64,000 nucleotides of DNA from Nocardioides sp. Root240 (GTDB lineage: Bacteria > Actinomycetota > Actinomycetes > Propionibacteriales > Nocardioidaceae). Shown piece after piece: positions 44,328 to 52,839 of the stretch. Below the pieces are notes generated by a model. It had not been told where the DNA came from, made no database searches, and was given only the letters and a program-made list of their open reading frames with translations. The stretch lies in contig NZ_LMIT01000001.1 in the NCBI RefSeq assembly GCF_001428825.1, positions 222,754 to 286,753 on the forward strand. The letters are read 5' to 3'. Position numbers and translations under genes: made by a program. Every line of letters begins with the position of its first letter. Position 1 is the stretch's first letter.

Positions 44328-44349
44328 ATCCCCGCCGGAGCGGGGATTC
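44326..44349 (-). terminator. Stem-loop after ftsQ
   Basis: GAATCCCCGC and GCGGGGATTC form a perfect 10-base stem with loop CGGA, 17 bases past the ftsQ stop. It should end or attenuate transcription from the mur genes before ftsZ. No U-tract. Confidence 0.7.
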
Positions 44350-44365
44350 CTGCGTCGCCGAGACC

Positions 44366-45112
44366 TCACTTGGTGGTGGGCGAGCCCGGCACGGAGACGT
44401 CGTAGACCGAGGCCTTGCGCTTCAGCAGCTGGAGCAGGACGGCGGCCTTGTCGTCGGACTGGTCGGAGCTCCCCCACTTGACCAGCCGGTCGTCGCGCAG
44501 GTGGAGCTGGATGTCGTCGACGGTGCGGACCTCGACGTACTCGACCATCGAGGAGACGTCGCCGTCGAGGGCGGTGACCACGGCCGCGCCCTCGCGCAGG
44601 GCGGCCTTGTCGGAGCTGCCGGCGACGGAGATGCGCGGCAGGCCGTCGCGGGCGCGGGGCGGGGCCTGGAAGGGCTCACCCTCGGCGTCGAGGACGTAGA
44701 CCTTCTCGCCGAAGTTGAGCACCGCGACGGGCTTGCGCTCGACGACCTCGATCCGCACCTCGTGCGGCCACTTGCGGGAGACGTCGACCTGGCGCACGGC
44801 ACCGATGCTCCGGACCCGCTTCTCGATCGCCCGGAGGTCGACGTCGATGAGCGGCCCCCCGGTGGGTACGGCGGCCGCGGCCAGGATCTGCTTGTCGGTC
44901 ACCAGGTCGTTGCCGACCACCTCGGTGCCCTCGGTGCGCAGCCAGGAGGAGAAGTACAGCGCGTACACGCCGAGGCCGACCAGTGCGATCGCCAGCACCA
45001 CGGCCAGCACCTTGCGCCAGGTCAGCCAGCGCCGCGCGCGCTGCCGGCGGGCGAACGCCTTGCGTGCCCGGTCCAGCCCGCTCTCCGGCGCCTTGCCCCG
45101 GCCCCTAGCCAA
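44366..45112 (-). CDS. ftsQ: Cell division protein FtsQ
   Basis: Bitopic divisome protein, 248 residues. Basic cytosolic N-terminus (RARKAFARRQRARRWLTWRK), one membrane helix (VLAVVLAIALVGLGVYALYF), then a POTRA domain (LRTEGTEVVGNDLVTDKQI) and FtsQ domain (VDVSRKWPHEVRIEVVERKPVA). Start TTG 45110-45112 overlaps the murC stop by eight bases. It is the last gene before a terminator-like hairpin. Confidence 0.94.
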   Translation of the reverse strand: MARGRGKAPESGLDRARKAFARRQRARRWLTWRKVLAVVLAIALVGLGVYALYFSSWLRTEGTEVVGNDLVTDKQILAAAAVPTGGPLIDVDLRAIEKRVRSIGAVRQVDVSRKWPHEVRIEVVERKPVAVLNFGEKVYVLDAEGEPFQAPPRARDGLPRISVAGSSDKAALREGAAVVTALDGDVSSMVEYVEVRTVDDIQLHLRDDRLVKWGSSDQSDDKAAVLLQLLKRKASVYDVSVPGSPTTK

Positions 45113-46481
45113 CGCCGCCCTCCGCGAGGGCCGCGAGCAGCGCCGGGGCGATCGTCGTCACGTCGCCGGCGCCGAGGGTCAGCACCAGGTCGCCCGGCCG
45201 GGCCACCTCCACCAGCGTCGGTACGACGGCAGCGCGGTCCGGCTCGAAGCGGACCTGTGCTGCCGGCAGGGGCACCGCACCGGCGACGAGCGCGCCGGTC
45301 ACCTCGGGGTCGGGGTCCTCGCGGGCGACGTAGACGTCCATGACGAGCACCTCGTCGGCCGCGCCGAGCTCGTGCCCCATCTGCGCGCCGAAGATGCGGG
45401 TGCGGGAGACGAGGTGCGGCTGGAAGCACACCACGAGCCGACCGGAGCCGGCGACGAGCGAGCGGGCGGCCTCGAGGTCGCCGCGGATCTCACTGGGGTG
45501 GTGGGCGTAGGAGTCGTAGACGCGAATGGCGCCGTCGCCGGCCGATCCGACCAGCTCCATGCGGCGCTTGGCCCCCTGGTGGCGGGCCAGGCCACGGGCG
45601 AGGGCCTCCGGGGCGCCGCCGAGCTCGAGGCCGGCGGCGAAGGCGAAGAGGGCGTCCTGCGCGTAGTGCCGGCCGGGGACGGCCAGCGTCACGTCGACGT
45701 CGACACCCTCGGCGGCGACGCCGAACCGGGTCGCGCCTCCCTCGATGACCAGGTCGCTGCCCCGGACGTCGGCAGCGGCGTCGAAGGCGGCGGTGACGTC
45801 GGCGAGGTCGGCCCGCTCGGCGATGGTGACCCGGGCACCTCGGGCGAACTCGGCGAAGGCCGCCTCGTAGGCCTCCTCGGTGCCCCAGTGGTCGAGGTGG
45901 TCGGCGTCGACGTTGGTGATGACGGCGATGTCGGGCGTGTAGACGAGGAAGGCACCGTCGGACTCGTCGGCCTCGACCACGGCGATCTCGCTCGTGCCGA
46001 GGCGGGCGTTGGTGCCGAGGCTGGCGACCTCCGCACCGATCGCGAAGGTGACGTCGAGACCGGCCTCCTGCAGGGCCACGGTCGTCATCGCGGTGGTGGT
46101 GGTCTTGCCGTGGGTGCCGGCGATCGCGACCACGCGCTTGCCGAGCAGGACCGACTGCAGGCCCGCCGAGCGCGGCCACAGCCGCAGGCCGCGCTCGGTC
46201 GCGGCGACGATCTCGGGGTTGTCCTCGCGTGCGGCCGTCGTGGCGACGACGGTGTCGACGCCGTCGAGGTGGGCGGCGTCGTGGCCGACGTGGACGGTGA
46301 TGCCCTCGTCGCGCAGCGCCCGGACGACGGCGGAGTCGTGGGCGTCGCTGCCGCTGACCGTGACGCCGGACTGGTGCATCAGCCGGGCGATCGCGGACAG
46401 GCCGGCGCCGCCGATGCCGACGAGGTGGACGTGGCCGAGCTGGTCGGCGGGGAGGATCTCGTCCGGGACGGGGATCTTCAC
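45105..46481 (-). CDS. murC: UDP-N-acetylmuramate--L-alanine ligase
   Basis: ATP-dependent ligase adding L-Ala to UDP-MurNAc, 458 residues. N-terminal HLVGIGGAGLSAIARLM, ATP loop VAIAGTHGKTTTTAM, VVEADESDGAFL, VITNVDADHLDHW, and the C-terminal YDSYAHHPSEIRGDL. Start GTG 46479-46481 overlaps the murG stop (GTGA). The lipid II pathway enzyme order in the cluster is complete apart from MurA and MurB. Confidence 0.97.
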   Translation of the reverse strand: MKIPVPDEILPADQLGHVHLVGIGGAGLSAIARLMHQSGVTVSGSDAHDSAVVRALRDEGITVHVGHDAAHLDGVDTVVATTAAREDNPEIVAATERGLRLWPRSAGLQSVLLGKRVVAIAGTHGKTTTTAMTTVALQEAGLDVTFAIGAEVASLGTNARLGTSEIAVVEADESDGAFLVYTPDIAVITNVDADHLDHWGTEEAYEAAFAEFARGARVTIAERADLADVTAAFDAAADVRGSDLVIEGGATRFGVAAEGVDVDVTLAVPGRHYAQDALFAFAAGLELGGAPEALARGLARHQGAKRRMELVGSAGDGAIRVYDSYAHHPSEIRGDLEAARSLVAGSGRLVVCFQPHLVSRTRIFGAQMGHELGAADEVLVMDVYVAREDPDPEVTGALVAGAVPLPAAQVRFEPDRAAVVPTLVEVARPGDLVLTLGAGDVTTIAPALLAALAEGGVG

Positions 46482-47578
46482 CGGGTCGTGCCTGCCACGT
46501 CGCGGATGATCCGGGCGAGCTTGTCGTCGGCGTCGCGGGGCACCAGGCCGGCGGCGGCCGAGCCCATGGCGGCCAGCCGCGCCGGGTCGGTGGCGAGCGC
46601 CGGGACGGTGTCGGCGACGTAGTCGGCGCTGAAGGCTGCGTCCTCGACCAGGAGCGCTCCCCCGGCCTCCACGACCGGGCGGGCGTTGAGCGCCTGCTCG
46701 CCGTTGCCGATCGGGAGCGGCACGAAGATCGCGGGGACGCCGCTGGAGGAGGCCTCCACCACGCTGGATGCGCCGGCGCGACAGACCATGAGGTCGGCCG
46801 CCGCGAGCGCGAGGTCCATCCGCTCGACGAAGGGCAGCACGACGTACGGGACACCGGTCGGGACCGGCGCGGTCCAGCTCGGGTCGCTCGCACCGTTCGG
46901 CCCGATCACGTGCAGCACCTGCACGCCGCCGGAGCCGAGCGCCGCGGCCGCACCGCTGACCGCCTGGTTGAGCCGGCGCGCGCCCTGCGAGCCGCCGGTG
47001 ACGACGAGCGTCGGCAGCTGCGGGTCGAGACCGAAGAAAGCCCGGGCCTCGTCCCGCAGGGCCGCGCGGTCGAGGGTCGAGATCATCCGCCGGATCGGCA
47101 GGCCGACGTACTCCGCCTTGCGCAGCGGGGTGTCGGGGAAGCTCACCGCGACCCGGGTCGCGACCCGGGCGCCGAACTTGTTGGCGATGCCCGGCAGTGC
47201 GTTCTGCTCGTGGACGACGAGCGGCAGCTTGCGGCGGCGGGCGGCGACGTAGGCCGGCATGGAGACGTAGCCGCCGTAGCCGACGACGACGTCGGGGCGG
47301 ACCTCGTCGATCACCTCGAGCGCGGCCTTCACGGCGGCGCGCAGGCGCTTCGGGACCAGGGCCAGGTCCTTGCCGGGCTTGCGCGGGAGCGGGACGGGCG
47401 GCACCAGGCGCAGCGGGTAGCCGGCCTCCGGGACCACCTTGTTCTCCAGGCCGCGCGGCGTGCCCAGGCAGGTGATCTCGACATCGGGCTCGAGGCGACG
47501 CAGCGCGTCCGCCGTCGCGAGCAGTGGCGAGGTGTGCCCCGCCGTTCCCCCACCGGCCAACAGAACTCGCACGCGCAC
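46478..47578 (-). CDS. murG: UDP-GlcNAc--MurNAc-pentapeptide-PP-undecaprenol GlcNAc transferase
   Basis: Peripheral membrane glycosyltransferase that turns lipid I into lipid II, 366 residues. LLAGGGTAGHTSPLLA is the N-terminal G-loop (actinobacterial TAGH form); VGYGGYVSMPAYVAA, VVHEQNALPGIANKF, VTGGSQGARRLNQAV and the donor-binding CRAGASSVVEASSSGVPAIF follow. GTG 47576-47578 with a three-base gap from ftsW. Confidence 0.97.
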   Translation of the reverse strand: MRVRVLLAGGGTAGHTSPLLATADALRRLEPDVEITCLGTPRGLENKVVPEAGYPLRLVPPVPLPRKPGKDLALVPKRLRAAVKAALEVIDEVRPDVVVGYGGYVSMPAYVAARRRKLPLVVHEQNALPGIANKFGARVATRVAVSFPDTPLRKAEYVGLPIRRMISTLDRAALRDEARAFFGLDPQLPTLVVTGGSQGARRLNQAVSGAAAALGSGGVQVLHVIGPNGASDPSWTAPVPTGVPYVVLPFVERMDLALAAADLMVCRAGASSVVEASSSGVPAIFVPLPIGNGEQALNARPVVEAGGALLVEDAAFSADYVADTVPALATDPARLAAMGSAAAGLVPRDADDKLARIIRDVAGTTR

Positions 47579-47581
47579 AAC

Positions 47582-48772
47582 CTACCCGCGGGCGGAGAGA
47601 CCGGCGGACCTGGCTCGGCGACGCTGCTTGAGGGCGCGGGCCGCGGCGGGCTCGCGGCGGGCGAAGCCGATCACCAGGCCCAGCGCGGCCAGCGTCGGCA
47701 GCAGGCTCGATCCGCCGTAGGAGACGAGCGGGAGCGGGATGCCGATGACCGGCAGGAGGGCCAGGACCATGCCGACGTTGATCATCATCTGGCCCAGCAG
47801 CCAGACCACGATGCCGAAGGAGCAGTAGCGGACGAAGGGGTCCTTGGTCTCGCGCGCGACCCGCAGACCGGCGTAGGCGATGACCAGGAAGAGGCTGATC
47901 ACGAGCAGCGTGCCGACCAGGCCGAGCTCCTCGCCGAGCACGGCGAAGATGAAGTCGGTGTGTGCCTCGGGCAGCTGGCCCCACTTCTGCTGGCTGGCCC
48001 CGATGCCCTCGCCGAAGATGCCACCGCTGGCCAGGGCGTAGAGGCCGTGGGCCGGCTGCCAGCCGGCGTTGCCGTAGTCCTTGAACGGGTCGGTGAAGTT
48101 GGTCAGGCGCTGGAGGCGCTCGGAGTCCGTCGTCGCCAGGCCGAGGGCGGCGGTGCCGACCACCAGGATCGCGAGCGAGAACAGCTTCGCCGGAGCGCCG
48201 ACGACCCAGAGCATCGCGACCAGGAGCGCGCAGAAGACCAGCGCCGTGCCGAGGTCGTGGCCGACCACGACGAGCGCGGTCGCGAGGCCCATGCCGGGCA
48301 CGACCGGCACCAGCATCTGGTGCAGGCTGCCGAGGCGCCGGTCCTTGTTGGCGTAGATGTTGCTCGCCCAGATGACCAGCGAGAGCTTGGCGATCTCCGA
48401 CGGCTGGATCTGCACCGGGCCCAGCGCGAGCCAGTTCGTGTTGCCGTTGGCCTCGACGCCGACGAACGCGGTCAGGACGAGCAGGAGCAGGGAGATGCCG
48501 AAGGCGGGGTACGACAGGCCGCGCACCCACGACGTCGAGACCCGCGAGGCGATGAAGGCGCACGGGACGCCGAGCACGACCCACATCACCTGGCGTCGTA
48601 CGACGGTGTAGGAGTCGCCCGTCTCGCGGAAGGCGTAGACGCTCGAGGCGCTCAGCACCATGATCAGCCCGATGGTGAGCAGCAGCGCGGTGGCGCCGAG
48701 CAGCAGGTAGTACGTCGTCAGCGGGCGGTCGAGCGCGTCCTTCAGCGTCGCCGTCCAGCCGGGACGGCGCAC
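47582..48772 (-). CDS. ftsW: Lipid II polymerase FtsW (SEDS family)
   Basis: SEDS glycosyltransferase of the divisome, at least 396 residues with about ten membrane helices. Seen: VQIQPSEIAKLSLVIWAS, VVGHDLGTALVF, LPEAHTDFIFAVLGEELG and LVSYGGSSLL. The first ordinary start codon is GTG 48770-48772, but the frame stays open and protein-like upstream to an ATC at 48836-48838 that sits six bases after GAGGGGGAG; translation may begin there and add VITTANPEKFRFHLP... as a cytosolic tail. The coordinates given use the GTG. murD stops at 48865. Confidence 0.94.
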   Translation of the reverse strand: MRRPGWTATLKDALDRPLTTYYLLLGATALLLTIGLIMVLSASSVYAFRETGDSYTVVRRQVMWVVLGVPCAFIASRVSTSWVRGLSYPAFGISLLLLVLTAFVGVEANGNTNWLALGPVQIQPSEIAKLSLVIWASNIYANKDRRLGSLHQMLVPVVPGMGLATALVVVGHDLGTALVFCALLVAMLWVVGAPAKLFSLAILVVGTAALGLATTDSERLQRLTNFTDPFKDYGNAGWQPAHGLYALASGGIFGEGIGASQQKWGQLPEAHTDFIFAVLGEELGLVGTLLVISLFLVIAYAGLRVARETKDPFVRYCSFGIVVWLLGQMMINVGMVLALLPVIGIPLPLVSYGGSSLLPTLAALGLVIGFARREPAAARALKQRRRARSAGLSARG

Positions 48773-48864
48773 CCTCGGGCGGACGGCGAGGCGCTGCGGC
48801 AGGTGGAACCGGAACTTCTCGGGGTTCGCGGTGGTGATGACCGACTCCCCCTCACTGTCCCTGG

Positions 48865-50343
48865 CTAGCTGGCGCCGATGTACTCACGGACCGCCTCGGC
48901 GAACGCATCGCCGCGGGCGGCGTAGTCGGAGAACTGGTCCATCGACGCGCATCCCGGCGCCAGCAGCACGGTGTCGCCCGCCTGGGCGACCTCAGCCGCT
49001 GCCGCGACGACACGCGCCATCCGGTCGTCATCGACTACCTCACCAGTTTCGGCGCTGTCGACGTCGATCACCGGCACATCGGGAGCGTGTCGCGAAAGCG
49101 CCTGCCGGATGACGTCGCGGTCGCGGCCGATCAGGACGACCGCCCGGAGCCGGTCGCCGACCTGGCGGACCAGGTCGTCGAAGCCGGCCCCCTTGGCGAG
49201 ACCGCCGGCCACCCAGACCACCGGGGCGAAGGCCGCCAGCGAGGACGCGGCGGCGTGCGGGTTGGTGGCCTTGGAGTCGTCGACCCAGGTGAGCCCGGCG
49301 TGCTCGGCGACCACGGCGATCCGGTGTCCGTCGGGCTGGAAGGCCCGCAGCCCGTCGCGGACGGCGGCCTGGCTCACACCGTGCGCGCGGGCCAGGGCGG
49401 CCGCGGCGAGGGCGTTGGCGACGAAGTGCGGGGCCCGCGAGGCGAGGTCCTCGAGGGTGCACAGCTCGGCGGCGCTCGACGAGCGCTCCTCGATGAAGGC
49501 ACGGTCGACGAGGATGTCGTCGACCACGCCCAACATCCCCACACCCGGTACGCCGGTGGTGAAGCCGATCGCGCGCGCGCCCTCGACGACCTCGGCATCC
49601 CGCACGAGCCGCTCCGTGGCGGGGTCGGCGACGTTGTAGACGCAGGCGCGCTCCACGCCGGTGTAGATCCGGCCCTTGTCGCGGGCGTAGTCGTCCATGG
49701 CCGTCGGGCCGTCGTACCAGTCCAGGTGGTCCTCGGCGACGTTGAGCACCGCGGCGCTCTCGGCGGCCATCGAGTCGGTGTAGTGGAGCTGGAAGCTCGA
49801 GAGCTCGACGGCGATCACGTCGTAGGGCTCCGGGTCCATCACGGCCTCGGTCAACGGCAGGCCGACGTTGCCGGCCGCAACGCTGCGCAGCCCCGCGGCG
49901 CGCAGGATGCTGTCGAGCATCTGCACGGTCGTGGTCTTGCCGTTGGTGCCGGTGATGCACAGCCAGGGCGCGGGGTGCTCGGGGTCACGCAGCCGCCAGG
50001 CCAGCTCGACCTCGCCCCACACCGGTACGCCGCGCTCGCGGGCGGCGACGATGATCGGCGCGTCCGGCCGGAAGCCCGGCGAGACGACGAGCAGGTCGGC
50101 GTCGTCCGGCAGGAGCGCGGTCGCGCCCTCGTGGACGTCGATCCGCGCGCCGAGCACCTCGAGCAGCTCGGCGCGCTCGAGGATCTTGGGGCTGACGGAC
50201 TCGGCGACGGCGCGGACGTCGGCACCGAGGTGGAGCAGGTTGTCGACGGCGGCGGCGCCGCTCGTGCCGAAGCCGGCGACGACGACGCGCACGCCCTCCC
50301 AGGAGTCCCTGCGGCCGAGGGTGGTGGGGTCGGGGTGCCTCAT
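48865..50343 (-). CDS. murD: UDP-MurNAc-L-Ala--D-glutamate ligase
   Basis: Adds D-Glu to UDP-MurNAc-L-Ala, 492 residues. VVVAGFGTSGAAAVDNLLHL at the N-terminus, ATP loop CITGTNGKTTTVQML, VLNVAEDHLDWYDG, and DDSKATNPHAAASSL followed by LLAPGCASMDQFSDY. ATG 50341-50343. A 67-base gap separates it from mraY upstream. Confidence 0.97.
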   Translation of the reverse strand: MRHPDPTTLGRRDSWEGVRVVVAGFGTSGAAAVDNLLHLGADVRAVAESVSPKILERAELLEVLGARIDVHEGATALLPDDADLLVVSPGFRPDAPIIVAARERGVPVWGEVELAWRLRDPEHPAPWLCITGTNGKTTTVQMLDSILRAAGLRSVAAGNVGLPLTEAVMDPEPYDVIAVELSSFQLHYTDSMAAESAAVLNVAEDHLDWYDGPTAMDDYARDKGRIYTGVERACVYNVADPATERLVRDAEVVEGARAIGFTTGVPGVGMLGVVDDILVDRAFIEERSSSAAELCTLEDLASRAPHFVANALAAAALARAHGVSQAAVRDGLRAFQPDGHRIAVVAEHAGLTWVDDSKATNPHAAASSLAAFAPVVWVAGGLAKGAGFDDLVRQVGDRLRAVVLIGRDRDVIRQALSRHAPDVPVIDVDSAETGEVVDDDRMARVVAAAAEVAQAGDTVLLAPGCASMDQFSDYAARGDAFAEAVREYIGAS

Positions 50344-50410
50344 ACCGGGGCCCCCGCGGCATTGTTCAGCGGAGGAGCGAAGCGGGGGAGCGAAGAATGT
50401 CGTGGGGTGG

Positions 50411-51481
50411 TCATAGTCTCGAGACCCACTCGGCGTAGAAGATGCCCAGCCCGGTCGCGACGAAGAGACCGGTGATGATCCAGAACCGGATCACGACCGT
50501 GACCTGCTCCCAGCCGAGCATCTCGAAGTGGTGGTGGATGGGCGCCATCCGGAAGATCCGCTTGCCCTTCGTGAGCTTGAAGTAGCCGACCTGCATCATC
50601 ACCGAGAGCGTCTCCAGCACGAACAGGCCGCCGAGGATCACCAGGAGCAGCTCGGTGCGGGTCAGGATCGCGAAGCCGGCCAGCGCGCTGCCGAGGGCCA
50701 GCGAGCCGGTGTCGCCCATGAAGATCTTGGCCGGCGAGGCGTTCCACCACAGGAAGCCGAAGCAGGCGCCGGTGATCGCCGCGGCGATGATCGCGAGGTC
50801 GAGCGGGTCGCGGACGTTGTAGCAGCTGGCGCTGGGCTCGTCCTGGCAGAACTGGTTGCTCTGCCAGATGTTGACCAGCGTGTAGGCGCCGAAGACCATC
50901 ACCGAGGCGCCCGCGGCGAGGCCGTCGAGGCCGTCGGTCAGGTTGACCGCGTTGCTGAAGCCGGCCACGAACAGCCAGATCAGCAGGATCGCCAGGATCA
51001 TCGGCAGCACGAACCAGTCGAGCTCGCGCAGGAAGGAGACCTTCTCGCTGGCCGGCGTGCGGCCGTTCTCGTCCTCCAGCCAGGAGGAGAGGGCGAGCCA
51101 GCCGAAGACGAGCGCGATGACCGTCTGCCCGGCCATCTTCGCCTTGCTGCGCAGCCCGAGGCTGCGCTGCTTGGAGATCTTGATGAAGTCGTCGAGGAAG
51201 CCGACCAGGCCCATCCCGACGAACAGGAAGAGCAGCAGCAGGGCCGACGCGCTGGGCGTCGTCAGCGTGATCAGCTTGGCGGCGAAGTACCCGACGACCG
51301 CGGCGAGGATGATCACGACACCACCCATGGTGGGCGTGCCGCGCTTGGTGTGGTGGCTGGTGGGTCCGTCGTCGCGGATCTCCTGGCCGTAGCCCCACTG
51401 GGTGAAGAGGCTGATCACCACGCGGGTGCCGAGCAGCGAGATCAGCAACGCGATGCCGCCCCCGAGCAGGATGGCTCTCAT
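50411..51481 (-). CDS. mraY: Phospho-MurNAc-pentapeptide transferase MraY
   Basis: Integral membrane enzyme making lipid I, 356 residues with about ten helices. Seen: GPTSHHTKRGTPTMGGVVII, GFLDDFIKISKQRSLGLRSK, NAVNLTDGLDGLAAG and MAPIHHHFEMLGW. Start ATG 51479-51481 (MRAILLGGG) overlaps the murF stop as ATGA; a longer frame start upstream lies in murF and is rejected. Confidence 0.97.
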   Translation of the reverse strand: MRAILLGGGIALLISLLGTRVVISLFTQWGYGQEIRDDGPTSHHTKRGTPTMGGVVIILAAVVGYFAAKLITLTTPSASALLLLFLFVGMGLVGFLDDFIKISKQRSLGLRSKAKMAGQTVIALVFGWLALSSWLEDENGRTPASEKVSFLRELDWFVLPMILAILLIWLFVAGFSNAVNLTDGLDGLAAGASVMVFGAYTLVNIWQSNQFCQDEPSASCYNVRDPLDLAIIAAAITGACFGFLWWNASPAKIFMGDTGSLALGSALAGFAILTRTELLLVILGGLFVLETLSVMMQVGYFKLTKGKRIFRMAPIHHHFEMLGWEQVTVVIRFWIITGLFVATGLGIFYAEWVSRL

Positions 51482-52839
51482 GGCGTCGTACCCTCCAGGA
51501 CCTGCTCCGCAACCCATTCCAATGCGACGCCTCGCGACGCCTTGACGAGGACGACGTCCTCCGGTCCGGCATTCTGCCGCAACCAGCTCGCAGCATCCTC
51601 CCGCCCCACCGTGACGATCACCTCACCGGCCCCGTCGGCGGCCGCCTCCGCGATCCCGCGGGCGGCCTCGCCGACCACGAGGAGCACGTCGACACCCAGC
51701 CGGGCGGCGTCGGCGCCGACGGCGCGGTGGCCGGCGTCGTGCTCGCTGCCGAGCTCCTTCATCTCCCCCAGCACCGCCACGGTACGACGCCCGCGGGACG
51801 CCCCGATCGACGCCAGCGCCTCGAGGGCGGCCCGCATCGAGTCCGGGTTGGCGTTGTAGGAGTCGTTGACGACCACCAGGCCGTCCGAGCGCTCCGAGAC
51901 CTCCATCCGCCAGCGCGACGCGGCGGCCGCGCCGCCGAGCGCCCGGGCCACGTCGGCCAGCGCGAACCCGGCGGAGGTAGCCATCGCGGCGGCCGCGGCG
52001 GCGTTCTGCACCTGGTGGAGGCCGGTCTGCAGCAGCTGGACGTCGGCGGCATCCTCGCCGCGAGCCAGGCGGAAGCCCGGGCGCCCGAGCTCGTCGAGCT
52101 CGACCGGTCCCCAGTGCACCGTGCCGGTCGTGCCGAAGGTGACCAGGGCAGCATCGGTGCGGGGCGCCATGGCGGCGACGAGGGCGTCGTCGGCGTTGAG
52201 GACGGCCGTGCCGGCGGGCCCGAGCGCCTCGACGATCTCGCCCTTGGCCCGCGCGATCTGCTCGCGGCCGCCGAACTCGCCCACGTGGGCGGTGCCGACG
52301 TTGAGCACCGCGGCGATGTCCGGCGGCGCGATCGAGCAGAGGTAGGTGATGTGGCCGATCCCCCGCGCGCCCATCTCGACGACGAGGAAGCGGGTGCCGG
52401 CGTCCGCGCGCAGCACGGTCAGCGGGACGCCCAGCTCGTTGTTGTTGTTGGCGGCCGTCGCGACCACCGCGTCGTCACCGGCGAGGGTGCGCAGCACCGC
52501 GGCGAGGTAGTCCTTGGTGCCGGTCTTGCCCTGCGAGCCGGTCATCGCGAGCACGGTCACGTCGAGGCTGTCGACGACGTGCCGGGCCAGACGGCCCAGC
52601 GCGGAGACCGGGTCGTCGACGACGACGGTCGGCGCCTCGGTGGGGCGGCTGCCGAGCACGGCGTGGGCGCCGGCGGCGTACGCGTGGCCGTCGACGCGCT
52701 CCCCCACGACCGCGACGAAGAGCCCGTCGGGCACGGGGGTCCGGCTGTCGACGTACGCCGGGCCGGAGACGAGGACGTCGTCGCCGTGCAGCGTGCCGCC
52801 GACGACCGACGCGATCTCGGAGAGCCGCAGCGGGATCAT
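51478..52839 (-). CDS. murF: UDP-MurNAc-tripeptide--D-Ala-D-Ala ligase
   Basis: Adds D-Ala-D-Ala to complete the pentapeptide, 453 residues. MIPLRLSEIASVVGG, ATP loop MTGSQGKTGTKDYLAAVL, ATAANNNNELGVPLTVL, EMGARGIGHITYL, VVNDSYNANPDSMRAAL. ATG 52837-52839 overlaps the murE stop. Confidence 0.97.
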   Translation of the reverse strand: MIPLRLSEIASVVGGTLHGDDVLVSGPAYVDSRTPVPDGLFVAVVGERVDGHAYAAGAHAVLGSRPTEAPTVVVDDPVSALGRLARHVVDSLDVTVLAMTGSQGKTGTKDYLAAVLRTLAGDDAVVATAANNNNELGVPLTVLRADAGTRFLVVEMGARGIGHITYLCSIAPPDIAAVLNVGTAHVGEFGGREQIARAKGEIVEALGPAGTAVLNADDALVAAMAPRTDAALVTFGTTGTVHWGPVELDELGRPGFRLARGEDAADVQLLQTGLHQVQNAAAAAAMATSAGFALADVARALGGAAAASRWRMEVSERSDGLVVVNDSYNANPDSMRAALEALASIGASRGRRTVAVLGEMKELGSEHDAGHRAVGADAARLGVDVLLVVGEAARGIAEAAADGAGEVIVTVGREDAASWLRQNAGPEDVVLVKASRGVALEWVAEQVLEGTTP

